A stretch of 64,000 nt of DNA from Rickettsiales bacterium (GCA_027485855.1 JAIXQD010000001.1:393575-457574), one strand, 5' to 3'; positions 25,858 through 34,427 are shown, counted from the first letter of the stretch. The notes: a model not told the origin generated them from the letters alone. Numbers and translations are program-made.

Positions 25858-27419
25858 TGCATCTGCTTATTACCCATTTAATGCAGCAATATCAGGGCCC
25901 GGCCTTGTGGGTTTCAACAGCGGGGCGTCTGGTGCAAGCCAACAGCAAGGCCGATGCCGCTTTTGCCGCCCAGCCTGATTTATTGCCCGAAATTTTGCAG
26001 CAACTATCGACCAGCGGTAATATTATTTATACACAAAATCAGCAGCCGAGCTGGGCTTGGCTGGTCATACCGCAAACGCTTGGCGATACTGTGCTGCTGG
26101 GTTTTGATATCAGCCTGCAACATAATTTACAGCAAGTGCTGCTTGAATCGCGCGGCCGCTATAAACATTTGCTCGATCTTTCAGGTGAAACAATTTGGGA
26201 GACCGATGCCGCAGGTTGTTTTAGTTTTTGTTCGGCCTCGGGCTTACTTGGGCATCAAGCGGCCGACATGATAGGACAAAACGCCACACAGCTGTTGCCC
26301 AGCCAAAATAACAACCACCCTTTTATAACAAATAGCGCCTTTTATAAAACACCGCATTGGCTGAAGGCCGCCGATGGCAGCTGGCGTTATTGTGTTATCA
26401 CCGCCGAACCCCTACCCCATGGCGGTGCGCGTGGCCTGTTGCAAGACACAACCCTCGAATGGCAACAGCAGCAAGAGCTGGCACAATTACGCCGCAATGA
26501 AGCGCTCCATGCCCATGTGACCAATAAATTACGGCAAGGTCTTACGGGGCAAGCCTTGTTCGGCGATGCCGCCCGCGCCATAGTTTATGTTTTGGGCCTT
26601 ACGGGTTGCGCTATTTTTAGCTGTAGCTCTGCTGGTCAAAATCCAAATTTAGAGGGTGCGTTTGGGCAAGCCCCGCCGGATTTTTCAGCCCTTTGGCACA
26701 AGGCGCAATTTCAATTACAACATACCGAGCTTGGTTTAGTTCAATTGACACAATATCAAGACGAACCCAATGGTTTGATTTGGTGCAGCACCAATAATGA
26801 CCAATGGCACGCACAAGATAGCCACGCCATTAGCCAACTGGCGGCACAATTAGGCTTAGCCCTGTTGCAACAAAGCTATCAGCAGCAACTGCAAAAACTT
26901 TCTTACCATGATGAACTAACCGGCCTTTATAACCGGCGGGCCTTCACCGAGCGCCTGCAACAACGACTAAGCCGCGCCCAAACACAATTAGGCGGCTTGC
27001 TCTTTATCGATCTCGATAATTTTAAAATGATCAATGACCAGCTTGGCCATGAGGCCGGTGATAAGGCCTTACAGGCTGTGGCCGAGCTTCTCTGCCGCAG
27101 CTTGCGTCCAGGCGATATGGCAGGCAGGCTGGGTGGTGATGAGTTTGTTATTTGGCTAGACCGCATTAGCCGCGCTGAAGCTCAAGCCATTGGCCTCCGT
27201 TTATTGCGCCTCACAGCAGAGCTGCAAGGCTTTTCGGCCAACGCCGCAAGCCCGCTTGGTTTTTCGCTTGGGTTAGCGCTGCCACCCCCACAAGATGCCA
27301 TAGCGCTCCTTGCCGCTGCCGATGCCGCCATGTATAAAGGCAAAAAACAAGGCAAGGGCCGCCTTGCTATGGCCGATACCAACGAACTTCTAACAGCGAC
27401 CCATGCTCATGAATTATGA
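25857..27419 (+). CDS. PAS-GGDEF diguanylate cyclase
   Basis: 520-residue signalling enzyme that makes c-di-GMP. A PAS-like sensor lies around residues 95-200 (RYKHLLDLSGETIWETDAAG), a GAF-like segment at about 215-335, and the GGDEF domain from SYHDELTGLYNRRAF onward. The active site is GGDEF (RLGGDEFVIW), and an inhibitory-site RxxD (RPGD) sits five residues before it, so product inhibition is likely. There is no membrane segment. The position right after the pilus genes suggests it controls MshE. Confidence 0.88.
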   Translation: MHLLITHLMQQYQGPALWVSTAGRLVQANSKADAAFAAQPDLLPEILQQLSTSGNIIYTQNQQPSWAWLVIPQTLGDTVLLGFDISLQHNLQQVLLESRGRYKHLLDLSGETIWETDAAGCFSFCSASGLLGHQAADMIGQNATQLLPSQNNNHPFITNSAFYKTPHWLKAADGSWRYCVITAEPLPHGGARGLLQDTTLEWQQQQELAQLRRNEALHAHVTNKLRQGLTGQALFGDAARAIVYVLGLTGCAIFSCSSAGQNPNLEGAFGQAPPDFSALWHKAQFQLQHTELGLVQLTQYQDEPNGLIWCSTNNDQWHAQDSHAISQLAAQLGLALLQQSYQQQLQKLSYHDELTGLYNRRAFTERLQQRLSRAQTQLGGLLFIDLDNFKMINDQLGHEAGDKALQAVAELLCRSLRPGDMAGRLGGDEFVIWLDRISRAEAQAIGLRLLRLTAELQGFSANAASPLGFSLGLALPPPQDAIALLAAADAAMYKGKKQGKGRLAMADTNELLTATHAHEL

Positions 27420-28578
27420 CGTTGCCAAAAATAATGCCCGCGCCAAAGACGAAAATCTGCGCCTGAGCGTGGCACAAAACAACAGCACCACGCCCGAACT
27501 GCTCTATTTTTTAGCCAGCGATGCCGCCGATACTGTGCGGGTTGCCGTGGCACAAAACCCGCAAACACCGCGCCAAGCCGACCGCCTCTTGGCCGATGAT
27601 CGCGCCATAGAAGTGCGGCAAATGCTGGCACAAAAAATTGCCCGCTTGTTGCCGCAGCTGGCCGTGCCCGCACAGCAAAGCCTAGGGCAATTAACCTATG
27701 ATATTTTACTGCATTTAGCCCGCGACCAAGCGGCCAGCGTGCGGCAGGTCATAGCAACCGAGCTTAAAGATCACCCCTATGCCCCGCCACAACTCATCAA
27801 TGAGCTCGCGCGCGATTTAGAATTGGCCGTGGCCGAGCCGGTTTTGCAATTTTCGCCAGTGCTCACCGATGAAGATTTGCTCGATATTATTACTTCAGCC
27901 CCCATTGCCGGCGCCATGAGCGCCATTGCCCGCCGCAACAACCTCTCAGGCCAAGTGGCCGATGGCATTGAAGCCACGCAAGACAGCGCGGCCATTGCCG
28001 CTTTGCTGGCCAATAACAGCGCACAAATACGCGAGGCCACCCTCGACCGCATTGTTAATGTGGCCGCACAACACACAGCTTGGCACGAGCCGCTAGTGCA
28101 CAGGCCCGCTTTGCCAGATCGGCTTATCACTAAGCTGGCGTCTTTTGTGTCCAACACCTGTTTGCAGGTGCTCTGCCGCAGGCCGGGCCTTGATTTAGAT
28201 TTATTGGCCACTCTGCGCGAGAAAATCAGCCAAAATGAGCCCGCCCGCGCCATCAAGCCTGAAGATTACAGCGAAGAGCAGCTGAGCGGCTATCTGCTGA
28301 CCGGCAAAACCGATATTGTGCGGCAGGCGCTAGCCGCACGCAGCGGCATAAGCATGGTTATTGTTGAGAAAATTCTTGCCGCACAAAGTGCGCGTGGCAC
28401 CACAGCTTTAGTGTGGCGAGCGGGCCTCTCTATGCGCTTTGCTATGCAGGCGCAAACGCGTCTGGCGCAAATTATGCCCACACAAATTTTGAATGCGCGT
28501 GGCGGCTTTGACTACCCACTCAGCGATGACGAAATGCGCTGGCAGCTTGAGTTTTTTGGCGCGCCCACAAAAAACTAG
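27403..28578 (+). CDS. DUF2336 family protein
   Basis: 391-residue soluble helical protein made of HEAT-like two-helix repeats (NSTTPELLYFLASDAADTVR; DQAASVRQVIATELKDHPYA; DLELAVAEPVLQFSPVLTDE). The EPVLQFSPVLTDEDLLDII pattern is typical of DUF2336 proteins, which are common in alphaproteobacteria and often linked to signalling or c-di-GMP genes. No enzymatic motif is visible. The start overlaps the cyclase end by 17 bases (or 11 from the second ATG at 27409), so it is translationally coupled. Confidence 0.8.
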   Translation: MLMNYDVAKNNARAKDENLRLSVAQNNSTTPELLYFLASDAADTVRVAVAQNPQTPRQADRLLADDRAIEVRQMLAQKIARLLPQLAVPAQQSLGQLTYDILLHLARDQAASVRQVIATELKDHPYAPPQLINELARDLELAVAEPVLQFSPVLTDEDLLDIITSAPIAGAMSAIARRNNLSGQVADGIEATQDSAAIAALLANNSAQIREATLDRIVNVAAQHTAWHEPLVHRPALPDRLITKLASFVSNTCLQVLCRRPGLDLDLLATLREKISQNEPARAIKPEDYSEEQLSGYLLTGKTDIVRQALAARSGISMVIVEKILAAQSARGTTALVWRAGLSMRFAMQAQTRLAQIMPTQILNARGGFDYPLSDDEMRWQLEFFGAPTKN

Positions 28579-28580
28579 CC

Positions 28581-28613
28581 AAAAAAACAGGCGGGGGGGT
28601 TGCCACCCCCGCC
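28581..28613 (-). terminator. Rho-independent terminator for the bufferin-like gene
   Basis: GGCGGGGG pairs with CCCCCGCC around an 8-base loop. On the minus strand the hairpin is followed by a T-run (A7 at 28581-28587 on the plus strand), so it terminates leftward transcription. It also lies just after the DUF2336 stop. Confidence 0.85.
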
Positions 28614-28636
28614 ATTTATCTTACTGACAGCTTATA

Positions 28637-28966
28637 TTACTTGCTGCCATCGGTGGCGCAGCTGCTCTTACCTTTGCACTCATTTTTACCATCAGGGCTG
28701 TTACCCTTGCAGCTGTTCTGGCCTTTGCAGGCGTGCTTCTCAATGGTTGAGCATGCGCTCTTGCCTTTGCACTCATTTTTGCCGTCAGGGCTGTTGCCTT
28801 TGCAGCTATTTTGGCCTTTGCAGGCATGACGCTCTTTGGTGGCGCCCGCGGGTGACGCCGTGTCATGGCCGGTGGTGCCATGATCAGCGGCAAAAGCTGG
28901 GGCGGCAAAGTTTACGCCAAGTAAGCCCGCTAATGCAGCCACGGCCAAAGTTTTATTGCTCATCAT
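28637..28966 (-). CDS. Bufferin-like Cys-repeat periplasmic small protein
   Basis: 109 residues with a Sec signal peptide (KTLAVAALAGLLGVNFAAPA, cleavage near FAA). The mature part is low complexity and holds two copies of a 31-residue unit, each with four Cys in the pattern HACKGQNSCKG then NECKGKS then C. CKGxNxCKG motifs are seen in BufA2-type bufferins, proposed periplasmic copper-binding peptides; that link is from memory. The expected bufB/bufC maturation partners are not adjacent. AGGAGC lies six bases before the ATG. A TetR-type operator overlaps its promoter, and an ECF sigma/NrsF pair is nearby. Confidence 0.75.
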   Translation of the reverse strand: MMSNKTLAVAALAGLLGVNFAAPAFAADHGTTGHDTASPAGATKERHACKGQNSCKGNSPDGKNECKGKSACSTIEKHACKGQNSCKGNSPDGKNECKGKSSCATDGSK

Positions 28967-29008
28967 TTTAAAGCTCCTGTTTAAAGTTATGTTATGCATT
29001 TAATAACT

Positions 29009-29026
29009 ATACCAACCGTTCGGTAT
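29009..29026. promoter_or_regulatory. Candidate TetR operator
   Basis: ATACCAACCGTTCGGTAT is an imperfect palindrome (14 of 18 positions symmetric) of the ACCnnCCGnnCGGT style bound by several TetR-family repressors. On the minus strand it overlaps a TATAGT -10-like box 40 bases upstream of the bufferin-like gene and is 136 bases upstream of the divergent tetR gene. Confidence 0.55.
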
Positions 29027-29161
29027 TGTTATGTGTAAATTGAGCGTCAGCTTTAAGCAAGTTAGATGTGATCGCTCTATTGTCACAGCTTGAATTCGCA
29101 ATAAAAAAAGCTAAAGTTACACAGGCTGCAAAATAATTTAAATCTGTTAGAAAGTTGTTAA

Positions 29162-29746
29162 ATGCCCCGAACGCAACACGCGAAAAACAAGATAATTGCC
29201 ACGGCTGCCGATGTTTTTTACAAGCATGGCTATCGCGCCAGCAGTATCGATTTGATTACGAAATCAGCAGGCATTACCAAAGCCACGCTCTATCATCATT
29301 TTCAAAGCAAAGACCACCTCATTGATGAGGCACTTAAATATATGAGTGCGCTGCATCGCAATAATTATCTCAAAACATGGAGTAAACGCAGTTTGTCGGC
29401 CGAGCAAAAGCTCACCGCATTATTTGATGCTATGCACCATTCATTCAAACAGCCAGATTTTTATGGCTGCCCTTTTATAAATGCTGCCGGCGAATATAGC
29501 GAAAGCGCATCATCGGTGCGCCAAATATGTGCAGAGCATTATCGCTTCATCACCATCAAGCTTGAGCAATTTGCGCAAGACGCGGGCATGAATAATGCTA
29601 AAAACCTGGCCGAGCAAATCACCGCCTGCATCGCTGGCAGCTATAGTCATTTTTATGTGGCTGGCAATAAAAACGCCGCTAAGCATGGCAAAATAATGGC
29701 GCAGCATATTATCAATGCGCATCGCCCCTCACCCAAAAGCCGATAA
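29162..29746 (+). CDS. TetR/AcrR family transcriptional regulator
   Basis: 194 residues. The N-terminal helix-turn-helix is canonical (RASSIDLITKSAGITKATLYHHFQSKDHLIDEA). The ligand domain has the GCPFINAAGEYSE segment seen in a TetR subgroup that includes NemR-like electrophile/redox sensors, whose Cys is in a comparable place; sensing here is inferred. It is divergent from the bufferin-like gene, so autoregulation and control of that gene are plausible. There is no strong ribosome-binding site before the ATG. Confidence 0.88.
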   Translation: MPRTQHAKNKIIATAADVFYKHGYRASSIDLITKSAGITKATLYHHFQSKDHLIDEALKYMSALHRNNYLKTWSKRSLSAEQKLTALFDAMHHSFKQPDFYGCPFINAAGEYSESASSVRQICAEHYRFITIKLEQFAQDAGMNNAKNLAEQITACIAGSYSHFYVAGNKNAAKHGKIMAQHIINAHRPSPKSR

Positions 29747-29773
29747 ATTATTGCGCTGTTTATTGAGGGCACT

Positions 29774-30421
29774 TTACCATTTCAACAGAAATTTACCTAA
29801 AAATGCGCCAAGGCTGGCAAAGAGTAATGTTGGTAAATAGTGCCAAAGTGCTAAATGCATCATAGAGTCATTCGCTTCAGCCAAACGCAAAGTAAGGCAA
29901 CCCACAGCACTTGCGGCCAACACGGCAAATACGCCCGCTTGCAGGGGCTTAATCGTTGCGCCATAACGCAGCATCATAAAAATAATTGCCGCCGGAATAA
30001 GCGCCACCGCAGCAATACACAAGGCGCACTCCATTTTATGAGCGCTCTCATCTGGCACAACCATTCGGCCATCAATCGGCAAAAAAAGTTGCACAATAAT
30101 GAGGAGAAACAATAGGGCAAAAAGCAAAAAAGGCACTTTAAGCCATGCTGATTTTTGATAGATATCGGGGTAAAGCGATAAAATAGCAGCAAAAGCACTG
30201 CAAAACAGCAATTGCACCAACAGCACCGTTTCGGCCACAAATAAGGGCCGCATAAATTGCACGGCTAAATCAGGCCGCAGCCCTAAAATATATTGAGCCG
30301 CAAGGCCATAAATTGCCATAACGGCGCACAGCCCCAGCGCCAAAATGCGCGGCTTGGGCATGGGCTTTACGGGCTTTACATCTTGGCTTAATTGCTCAAT
30401 CAGGCTTTGAGTTTTATTCAT
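29774..30421 (-). CDS. nrsF: NrsF-type (DUF1109) anti-sigma factor
   Basis: 215-residue inner-membrane protein with six helices (ILALGLCAVMAIYGLAA; LFVAETVLLVQLLFCSAFAAIL; VPFLLFALLFLLIIVQLFL; CIAAVALIPAAIIFMML; GVFAVLAASAVGCLTL; LPTLLFASLGAFLG). Conserved cysteines lie in HKMECALCIAA and VGCLTLRLAE, matching the NrsF family, which in Caulobacter holds the ECF sigma SigF inactive and senses metal or redox stress. Its start overlaps the sigma factor stop by four bases. Confidence 0.88.
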   Translation of the reverse strand: MNKTQSLIEQLSQDVKPVKPMPKPRILALGLCAVMAIYGLAAQYILGLRPDLAVQFMRPLFVAETVLLVQLLFCSAFAAILSLYPDIYQKSAWLKVPFLLFALLFLLIIVQLFLPIDGRMVVPDESAHKMECALCIAAVALIPAAIIFMMLRYGATIKPLQAGVFAVLAASAVGCLTLRLAEANDSMMHLALWHYLPTLLFASLGAFLGKFLLKW

Positions 30422-30963
30422 ATGGCAAACTTATCCCTTATCTTTTTCATGGCCCGATGGGCGGCAACTTTCACGGCCGACTCTTTCATATTGAGCTTAG
30501 CGCCCACCTCTTTAGCGGTAAAACCCTGCATATGCATCAGCGTTAAGATGTGTTTGTGTTTTTCGGGCACATCTTGCAGCAATTCATCAATCATAGATTC
30601 GTGGTCGGCGGGCACTTCGGTTACATCGGCTAAAATATTTTCTAATTCTGCTATATCGGTGGTTTGATGCTGCATTTGCGCATAATGTTTGCGCAAATGG
30701 TCGCTTATCCTAAAGCGGGCAATGGCGACAATCCATGGCATAATCGGCCGCTCGCCATCATAGGTATGGCGCGCTTTATGCATTGAAATAAGAATTTCCT
30801 GCACTATATCTTCTACATCGGCGGCGCCCACGCGGCGCGCTACCATGCGCAGCAAAATTGGCGAAACATGATTTAAAAATTGTGCATAGGCCAAACTATC
30901 GCCCTTTTGCCCCGCGCACAGCAGCCGTGCCAATTCTTTATATTTTTCGGTGGATGTAACCAT
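30418..30963 (-). CDS. ECF sigma factor, SigF-like
   Basis: 181-residue RNA polymerase sigma factor. Region 2 is visible in DVEDIVQEILISMHKARHTYDGERP and MPWIVAIARFRISDHLRK; region 4 in EKHKHILTLMHMQGFTAKEVGAKLNMKESAVKVAAHRAMKKI. Pairing with an overlapping NrsF gene matches the SigF-NrsF group. I chose the ATG at 30963 (MVTSTEKY). The msr operon starts 82 bases away on the other strand; a GTAAC-like -35 candidate lies at 30992 but I could not place a matching -10. Confidence 0.9.
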   Translation of the reverse strand: MVTSTEKYKELARLLCAGQKGDSLAYAQFLNHVSPILLRMVARRVGAADVEDIVQEILISMHKARHTYDGERPIMPWIVAIARFRISDHLRKHYAQMQHQTTDIAELENILADVTEVPADHESMIDELLQDVPEKHKHILTLMHMQGFTAKEVGAKLNMKESAVKVAAHRAMKKIRDKFAI

Positions 30964-31044
30964 AGGCGAGAGAATCCGTGAATAACAAGATGTAACGCAG
31001 TATAACATGAAACAGAATTTTCTATAGCAACATAAGGAGCAAAA

Positions 31045-31554
31045 ATGACCAGCGAACGCGCAATTTTGGCAGGGGGTTGCTTTTGGGGTATGGAGGGGCT
31101 GATACGCAAATTACCGGGCGTGCTCGATACCACGGTTGGCTATACGGGCGGTCACCTCGCTAATCCTAATTATGAATTGATAAAAAAAGGCAATACCGGC
31201 CACGCCGAAGCTATCGAAATTATTTTCGATAATACCAAATTATCTTACCGCCAGCTTTTGGTGTTTTTCTTCCAAATTCATGACCCCAGCACCAAGGACA
31301 GGCAGGGTAATGATATTGGTACATCTTACCGCTCGGCTATATTTTATTTAACCGAGGCACAAAAAAATACCGCACATGAGGTTATTGCAGCTGTAACCGC
31401 CTCTGGCAAATGGCCGGGGCCGATTGTAACCGAAGTGACCGCTGCCAGCGAATTCTATAGTGCAGAAACATACCATCAGGATTACTTGGAAAAATATCCT
31501 AACGGCTACACCTGCCATTTTGTGCGCCCCCAATGGGCTTTAACAGATATATGA
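31045..31554 (+). CDS. msrA: Peptide-methionine (S)-S-oxide reductase MsrA, cytosolic
   Basis: Reduces the S-epimer of methionine sulfoxide. The catalytic motif GGCFWGME is at residues about 10-17, and [19 protein letters not shown] and [10 protein letters not shown] are typical. There is no signal peptide, so it acts in the cytosol, unlike the second copy. The ATG follows AAGGAGC. The next gene starts 7 bases after it. Length (169 aa) is usual for this form. Confidence 0.95.
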   Translation: MTSERAILAGGCFWGMEGLIRKLPGVLDTTVGYTGGHLANPNYELIKKGNTGHAEAIEIIFDNTKLSYRQLLVFFFQIHDPSTKDRQGNDIGTSYRSAIFYLTEAQKNTAHEVIAAVTASGKWPGPIVTEVTAASEFYSAETYHQDYLEKYPNGYTCHFVRPQWALTDI

Positions 31555-31561
31555 GGTTAAC

Positions 31562-32041
31562 ATGCAAAGACGCAACTTTCTGAAATCGGTTATGGCGAGT
31601 GGCGCTTTGTTACTGTTAAGCGCCAAAAATGTTATGGCCAAAAGCATAAGCAGCCTTACGCTGAGCAACGATGAGTGGCGCAAAAAACTAACCCCCGCGC
31701 AATATAATATTTTGCGGCAAGAAGGCACTGAGCGGCCCTTCACCAGCGAGCTCTTGCATGAGAAACGGCGCGGCATTTATAGCTGCGTTGGCTGTGACCT
31801 GCCCCTCTTTAACTCGGAGACAAAATTTGACTCGGGCACAGGCTGGCCCAGTTTTTTTGAGGCCATCAAAGACCATCTGGGCACCACCACCGATTATAAA
31901 CTAGTTTTTCCGCGCACCGAATATCACTGCACCCGTTGTGGCGGCCATCATGGCCATGTGTTTAATGACGGCCCCAAGCCCACGGGCTTACGCTATTGCA
32001 ATAATGGCGTGGCACTTAAATTTACCGCACAGGAGGGTTAA
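31562..32041 (+). CDS. msrB: Peptide-methionine (R)-S-oxide reductase MsrB with twin-arginine signal
   Basis: Reduces the R-epimer of methionine sulfoxide. The N-terminus MQRRNFLKSVMASGALLLL has a twin-arginine motif and hydrophobic core, pointing to Tat export. The zinc-binding pairs CVGC and CTRC are present, as is the SGTGWPSF motif. The catalytic Cys is in RYCNNGVAL, where RYCxN is the usual form. It lies between two MsrA genes and directly abuts the next start, so both epimers can be repaired in the periplasm. Confidence 0.93.
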   Translation: MQRRNFLKSVMASGALLLLSAKNVMAKSISSLTLSNDEWRKKLTPAQYNILRQEGTERPFTSELLHEKRRGIYSCVGCDLPLFNSETKFDSGTGWPSFFEAIKDHLGTTTDYKLVFPRTEYHCTRCGGHHGHVFNDGPKPTGLRYCNNGVALKFTAQEG

Positions 32042-32689
32042 ATGATTAAAAGCATCGGCAAAATTTTGGCATTGGGCATTATGGCTTTGGCAATATGCAC
32101 AGTTGCGAAAGTGCATGCAGCACCGCAAGAGAACAGCGTAACCACAGCCGCAAAAACCGAGACTATTGTCTTAGCCGGTGGCTGCTTTTGGGGGGTTGAG
32201 GCAGTTTTTGAACATACCAATGGCGTGACCAATGTTATCTCTGGCTATGCGGGCGGCAAAGCCGAAAATGCTCAATATGAGCTGGTCAGTCGTGGCAATA
32301 CGGGTCATGCTGAGGCGGTGCAAATCACTTACCATCCTGCTAAAATATCGCTGAACGAGCTGCTCGATATATTCTTTACCGTGGCACATAACCCAACGCA
32401 GCTAAACTATCAAGGCCCCGATCGCGGCACGCAATATCGCTCGGCCATTTTTTATAGCAGCGATGACCAGCGCAATATTGCCACCGCAAAAATTGCCACG
32501 CTTAATCAAAACAAACTATATAGCAGCCCCATTGTGACCACCTTGGAGCCACTGTCAGACTTTTATGCTGCCGAGGCCTATCACCAAAATTATGCGGCGG
32601 CCAACCCCTTTCAGCCTTACATACTGATTCACGATGCACCAAAAGTATCTGCCTTAGAGAAAAAATTCCCTAACCTGTTTAAGAATTGA
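32042..32689 (+). CDS. msrA: Periplasmic MsrA
   Basis: 215 residues with a Sec signal peptide (KILALGIMALAICTVAKVHA). The catalytic [33 protein letters not shown] and GTQYRSAIFY are all intact. Its start is immediately after the msrB stop, and the DipZ gene follows after 7 bases. It is diverged from the cytosolic copy at 31045, so it is not a recent duplication. Reducing power must come from a membrane carrier, most likely the DipZ-like protein downstream. Confidence 0.93.
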   Translation: MIKSIGKILALGIMALAICTVAKVHAAPQENSVTTAAKTETIVLAGGCFWGVEAVFEHTNGVTNVISGYAGGKAENAQYELVSRGNTGHAEAVQITYHPAKISLNELLDIFFTVAHNPTQLNYQGPDRGTQYRSAIFYSSDDQRNIATAKIATLNQNKLYSSPIVTTLEPLSDFYAAEAYHQNYAAANPFQPYILIHDAPKVSALEKKFPNLFKN

Positions 32690-32696
32690 GATCATC

Positions 32697-34349
32697 ATGA
32701 ATATGGTTGAAATCGGCTTATCATTTCTTGAAGGCCTGGCACTTATTATCAGCCCGTGCATTTTACCGGTTTTGCCCTTGGTGCTGGGTGCCTCGGTCGA
32801 TGGCGGCAGACGTCGGCCATTTGGTATTATTTTGGGGTTTGTTTTGGCCTTTACCGCTTTTGCCATGCTGTCACGGCAACTTGTTAGCAGCCTTGGGTTA
32901 GATTTAGATATTATCAAATATGGGTCGTTGCTCTTTTTGGCTTTGTTTGGCTTGGTGTTGCTGTCTGAAAAACTGTCGGCCATTTTTAGTGCTGTAACAC
33001 AGCGTTTTGCCAATGCTGGCAATGCTTTTGCAGCAAAGAGTGGCGATGGGTTTTTTAGCGGCATTGGCATTGGCATGCTGATTGGCCTGATTTGGACGCC
33101 CTGCGCCGGGCCAATTTTGGCCGCCATTCTGGTGCAGATTATTCGGCAGGAATCAAACATAGATGCGTTATTTTTAGTGGCCGCTTTTGCCACGGGCGCT
33201 GGCTTGCCGATGCTGCTCATCTCGCTTGCAGGCAGAAAAATAATGGGCAAGCTCGGTTTCTTTACCCGTCACGCCGAAACAATGCGCAAAGTGTTTGGTG
33301 TGCTGATTTTGTTGGCCGTTGCTTTTATCGCCTCAGGCAAGGACCCCGCCACAATTTTTAGCAAAAAGCCACCAGTACAAGTAACTCAAAGTGTGGGCCT
33401 GCAAGATGCGCTGGCCACACCCATACCTGCGCCCGAATTTGCAGGGCTACAAGCTTGGCTTAATAGCAACCCGCTAGCCATGCAGCAGCTGAAAGGCAAA
33501 GTAGTGCTGATAGATTTTTGGACCTACTCCTGCATCAACTGCGTGCGCACCCTGCCTTATGTGACACAATGGGACCGCAGCTATCGTGATAAGGGGCTGG
33601 TGGTTATCGGCATTCACTCGCCTGAATTTGAGTTTGAGAAAAATGCCGATAATGTGCGTGCGGCCATTCAAGCCCATAATATTGAATATGCCGTAGCTCT
33701 TGATAACCGCCTCGATACCTGGACGGCCTTCAAAAACCGCTATTGGCCGGCGCATTACCTCATCAATCAAGACGGGCAGATTGTCTATATCCATTATGGC
33801 GAGGGCAATTATCAAGAAACAGAAAATAATATCCGTTTTCTGCTTGGCCTCGATAAAAAAGCTGAGGCCGAACCGTTTGTGGCACCTTTTAGCATAAGCC
33901 AAACGCCTGAAACATATTTAGGCCATGCGCGGGCCAATAAATTCGTCAGCCCAGAAGCGAAAGATGCGGCCAACAAAAATAACAATACACGCTACAGCCT
34001 GCCAAAATTTCTGCCCGTCAATAGCTGGGCCTTACAAGGTTTATGGCGGCAAGAGGCCGAAAAAATCACCGCACAAGAGGCCGGTGCAAAGTTGCAGCTT
34101 AATTTTACCGCTGGCAAAGTTTTTGTGGTGTTAGGCTCGGCCAGTGGTCAGCCTATTAAAGCCACGCTAACCCTTAATGGCAACCAGCTTAATGAAAGCG
34201 CCGGTAAAGATGCACCTTTGGGCGAAGTTATTGTGGGCCAACATCGGCTTTACGAAATTATCAAACAGCCAAAAAGCGAGAACAGCCTTTTAGAAATAAG
34301 CGCTAATAGGCCAGGGCTTGAAGCCTACGCCTTCACTTTTGGTAATTAA
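32697..34349 (+). CDS. DipZ-like CcdA-thioredoxin fusion (reductant carrier)
   Basis: 550-residue membrane protein that passes electrons from cytosolic thioredoxin to the periplasm. The CcdA/DsbD-beta domain has membrane helices with conserved Cys in ISPCILPVLP and WTPCAGPI. A thioredoxin-like domain follows (VVLIDFWTYSCINCVRTLPY, a CxxC). The C-terminal about 150 residues form a beta-rich domain (NFTAGKVFVVLGSASGQ) as in actinobacterial DipZ. The three-domain order is normal for DipZ. It is in one operon with the periplasmic MsrA/MsrB, so it is their probable electron source. Confidence 0.9.
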   Translation: MNMVEIGLSFLEGLALIISPCILPVLPLVLGASVDGGRRRPFGIILGFVLAFTAFAMLSRQLVSSLGLDLDIIKYGSLLFLALFGLVLLSEKLSAIFSAVTQRFANAGNAFAAKSGDGFFSGIGIGMLIGLIWTPCAGPILAAILVQIIRQESNIDALFLVAAFATGAGLPMLLISLAGRKIMGKLGFFTRHAETMRKVFGVLILLAVAFIASGKDPATIFSKKPPVQVTQSVGLQDALATPIPAPEFAGLQAWLNSNPLAMQQLKGKVVLIDFWTYSCINCVRTLPYVTQWDRSYRDKGLVVIGIHSPEFEFEKNADNVRAAIQAHNIEYAVALDNRLDTWTAFKNRYWPAHYLINQDGQIVYIHYGEGNYQETENNIRFLLGLDKKAEAEPFVAPFSISQTPETYLGHARANKFVSPEAKDAANKNNNTRYSLPKFLPVNSWALQGLWRQEAEKITAQEAGAKLQLNFTAGKVFVVLGSASGQPIKATLTLNGNQLNESAGKDAPLGEVIVGQHRLYEIIKQPKSENSLLEISANRPGLEAYAFTFGN

Positions 34350-34355
34350 TGACAT

Positions 34356-34369
34356 TTGCCCTGCGTCAA
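34356..34369. promoter_or_regulatory. FNR/FixK-type box upstream of the phaC operon
   Basis: TTGCCCTGCGTCAA, a half-degenerate match to TTGAC-N4-GTCAA, begins seven bases after the DipZ stop and 59 bases before the small gene at 34428. It resembles the better-conserved boxes at 38287, 47503, 49038 and 49075. Confidence 0.6.
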
Positions 34370-34427
34370 ATGATGATGACCGCAACTGCGCTAGCCTGTG
34401 GCTCCCACCCAACGATGGAGCCGCCAA

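Noticed and set aside
28600..28971. Plus-strand Cys/Leu-rich frame opposite the Cys peptide
   Set aside because: Antisense of the duplicated CKG repeats; no start signal and no family-like sequence.
30991..31020. SigF-type promoter before msrA
   Set aside because: A GTAAC -35-like sequence is present but no CGAA/CGAT-like -10 lies at the right distance; not strong enough to list.
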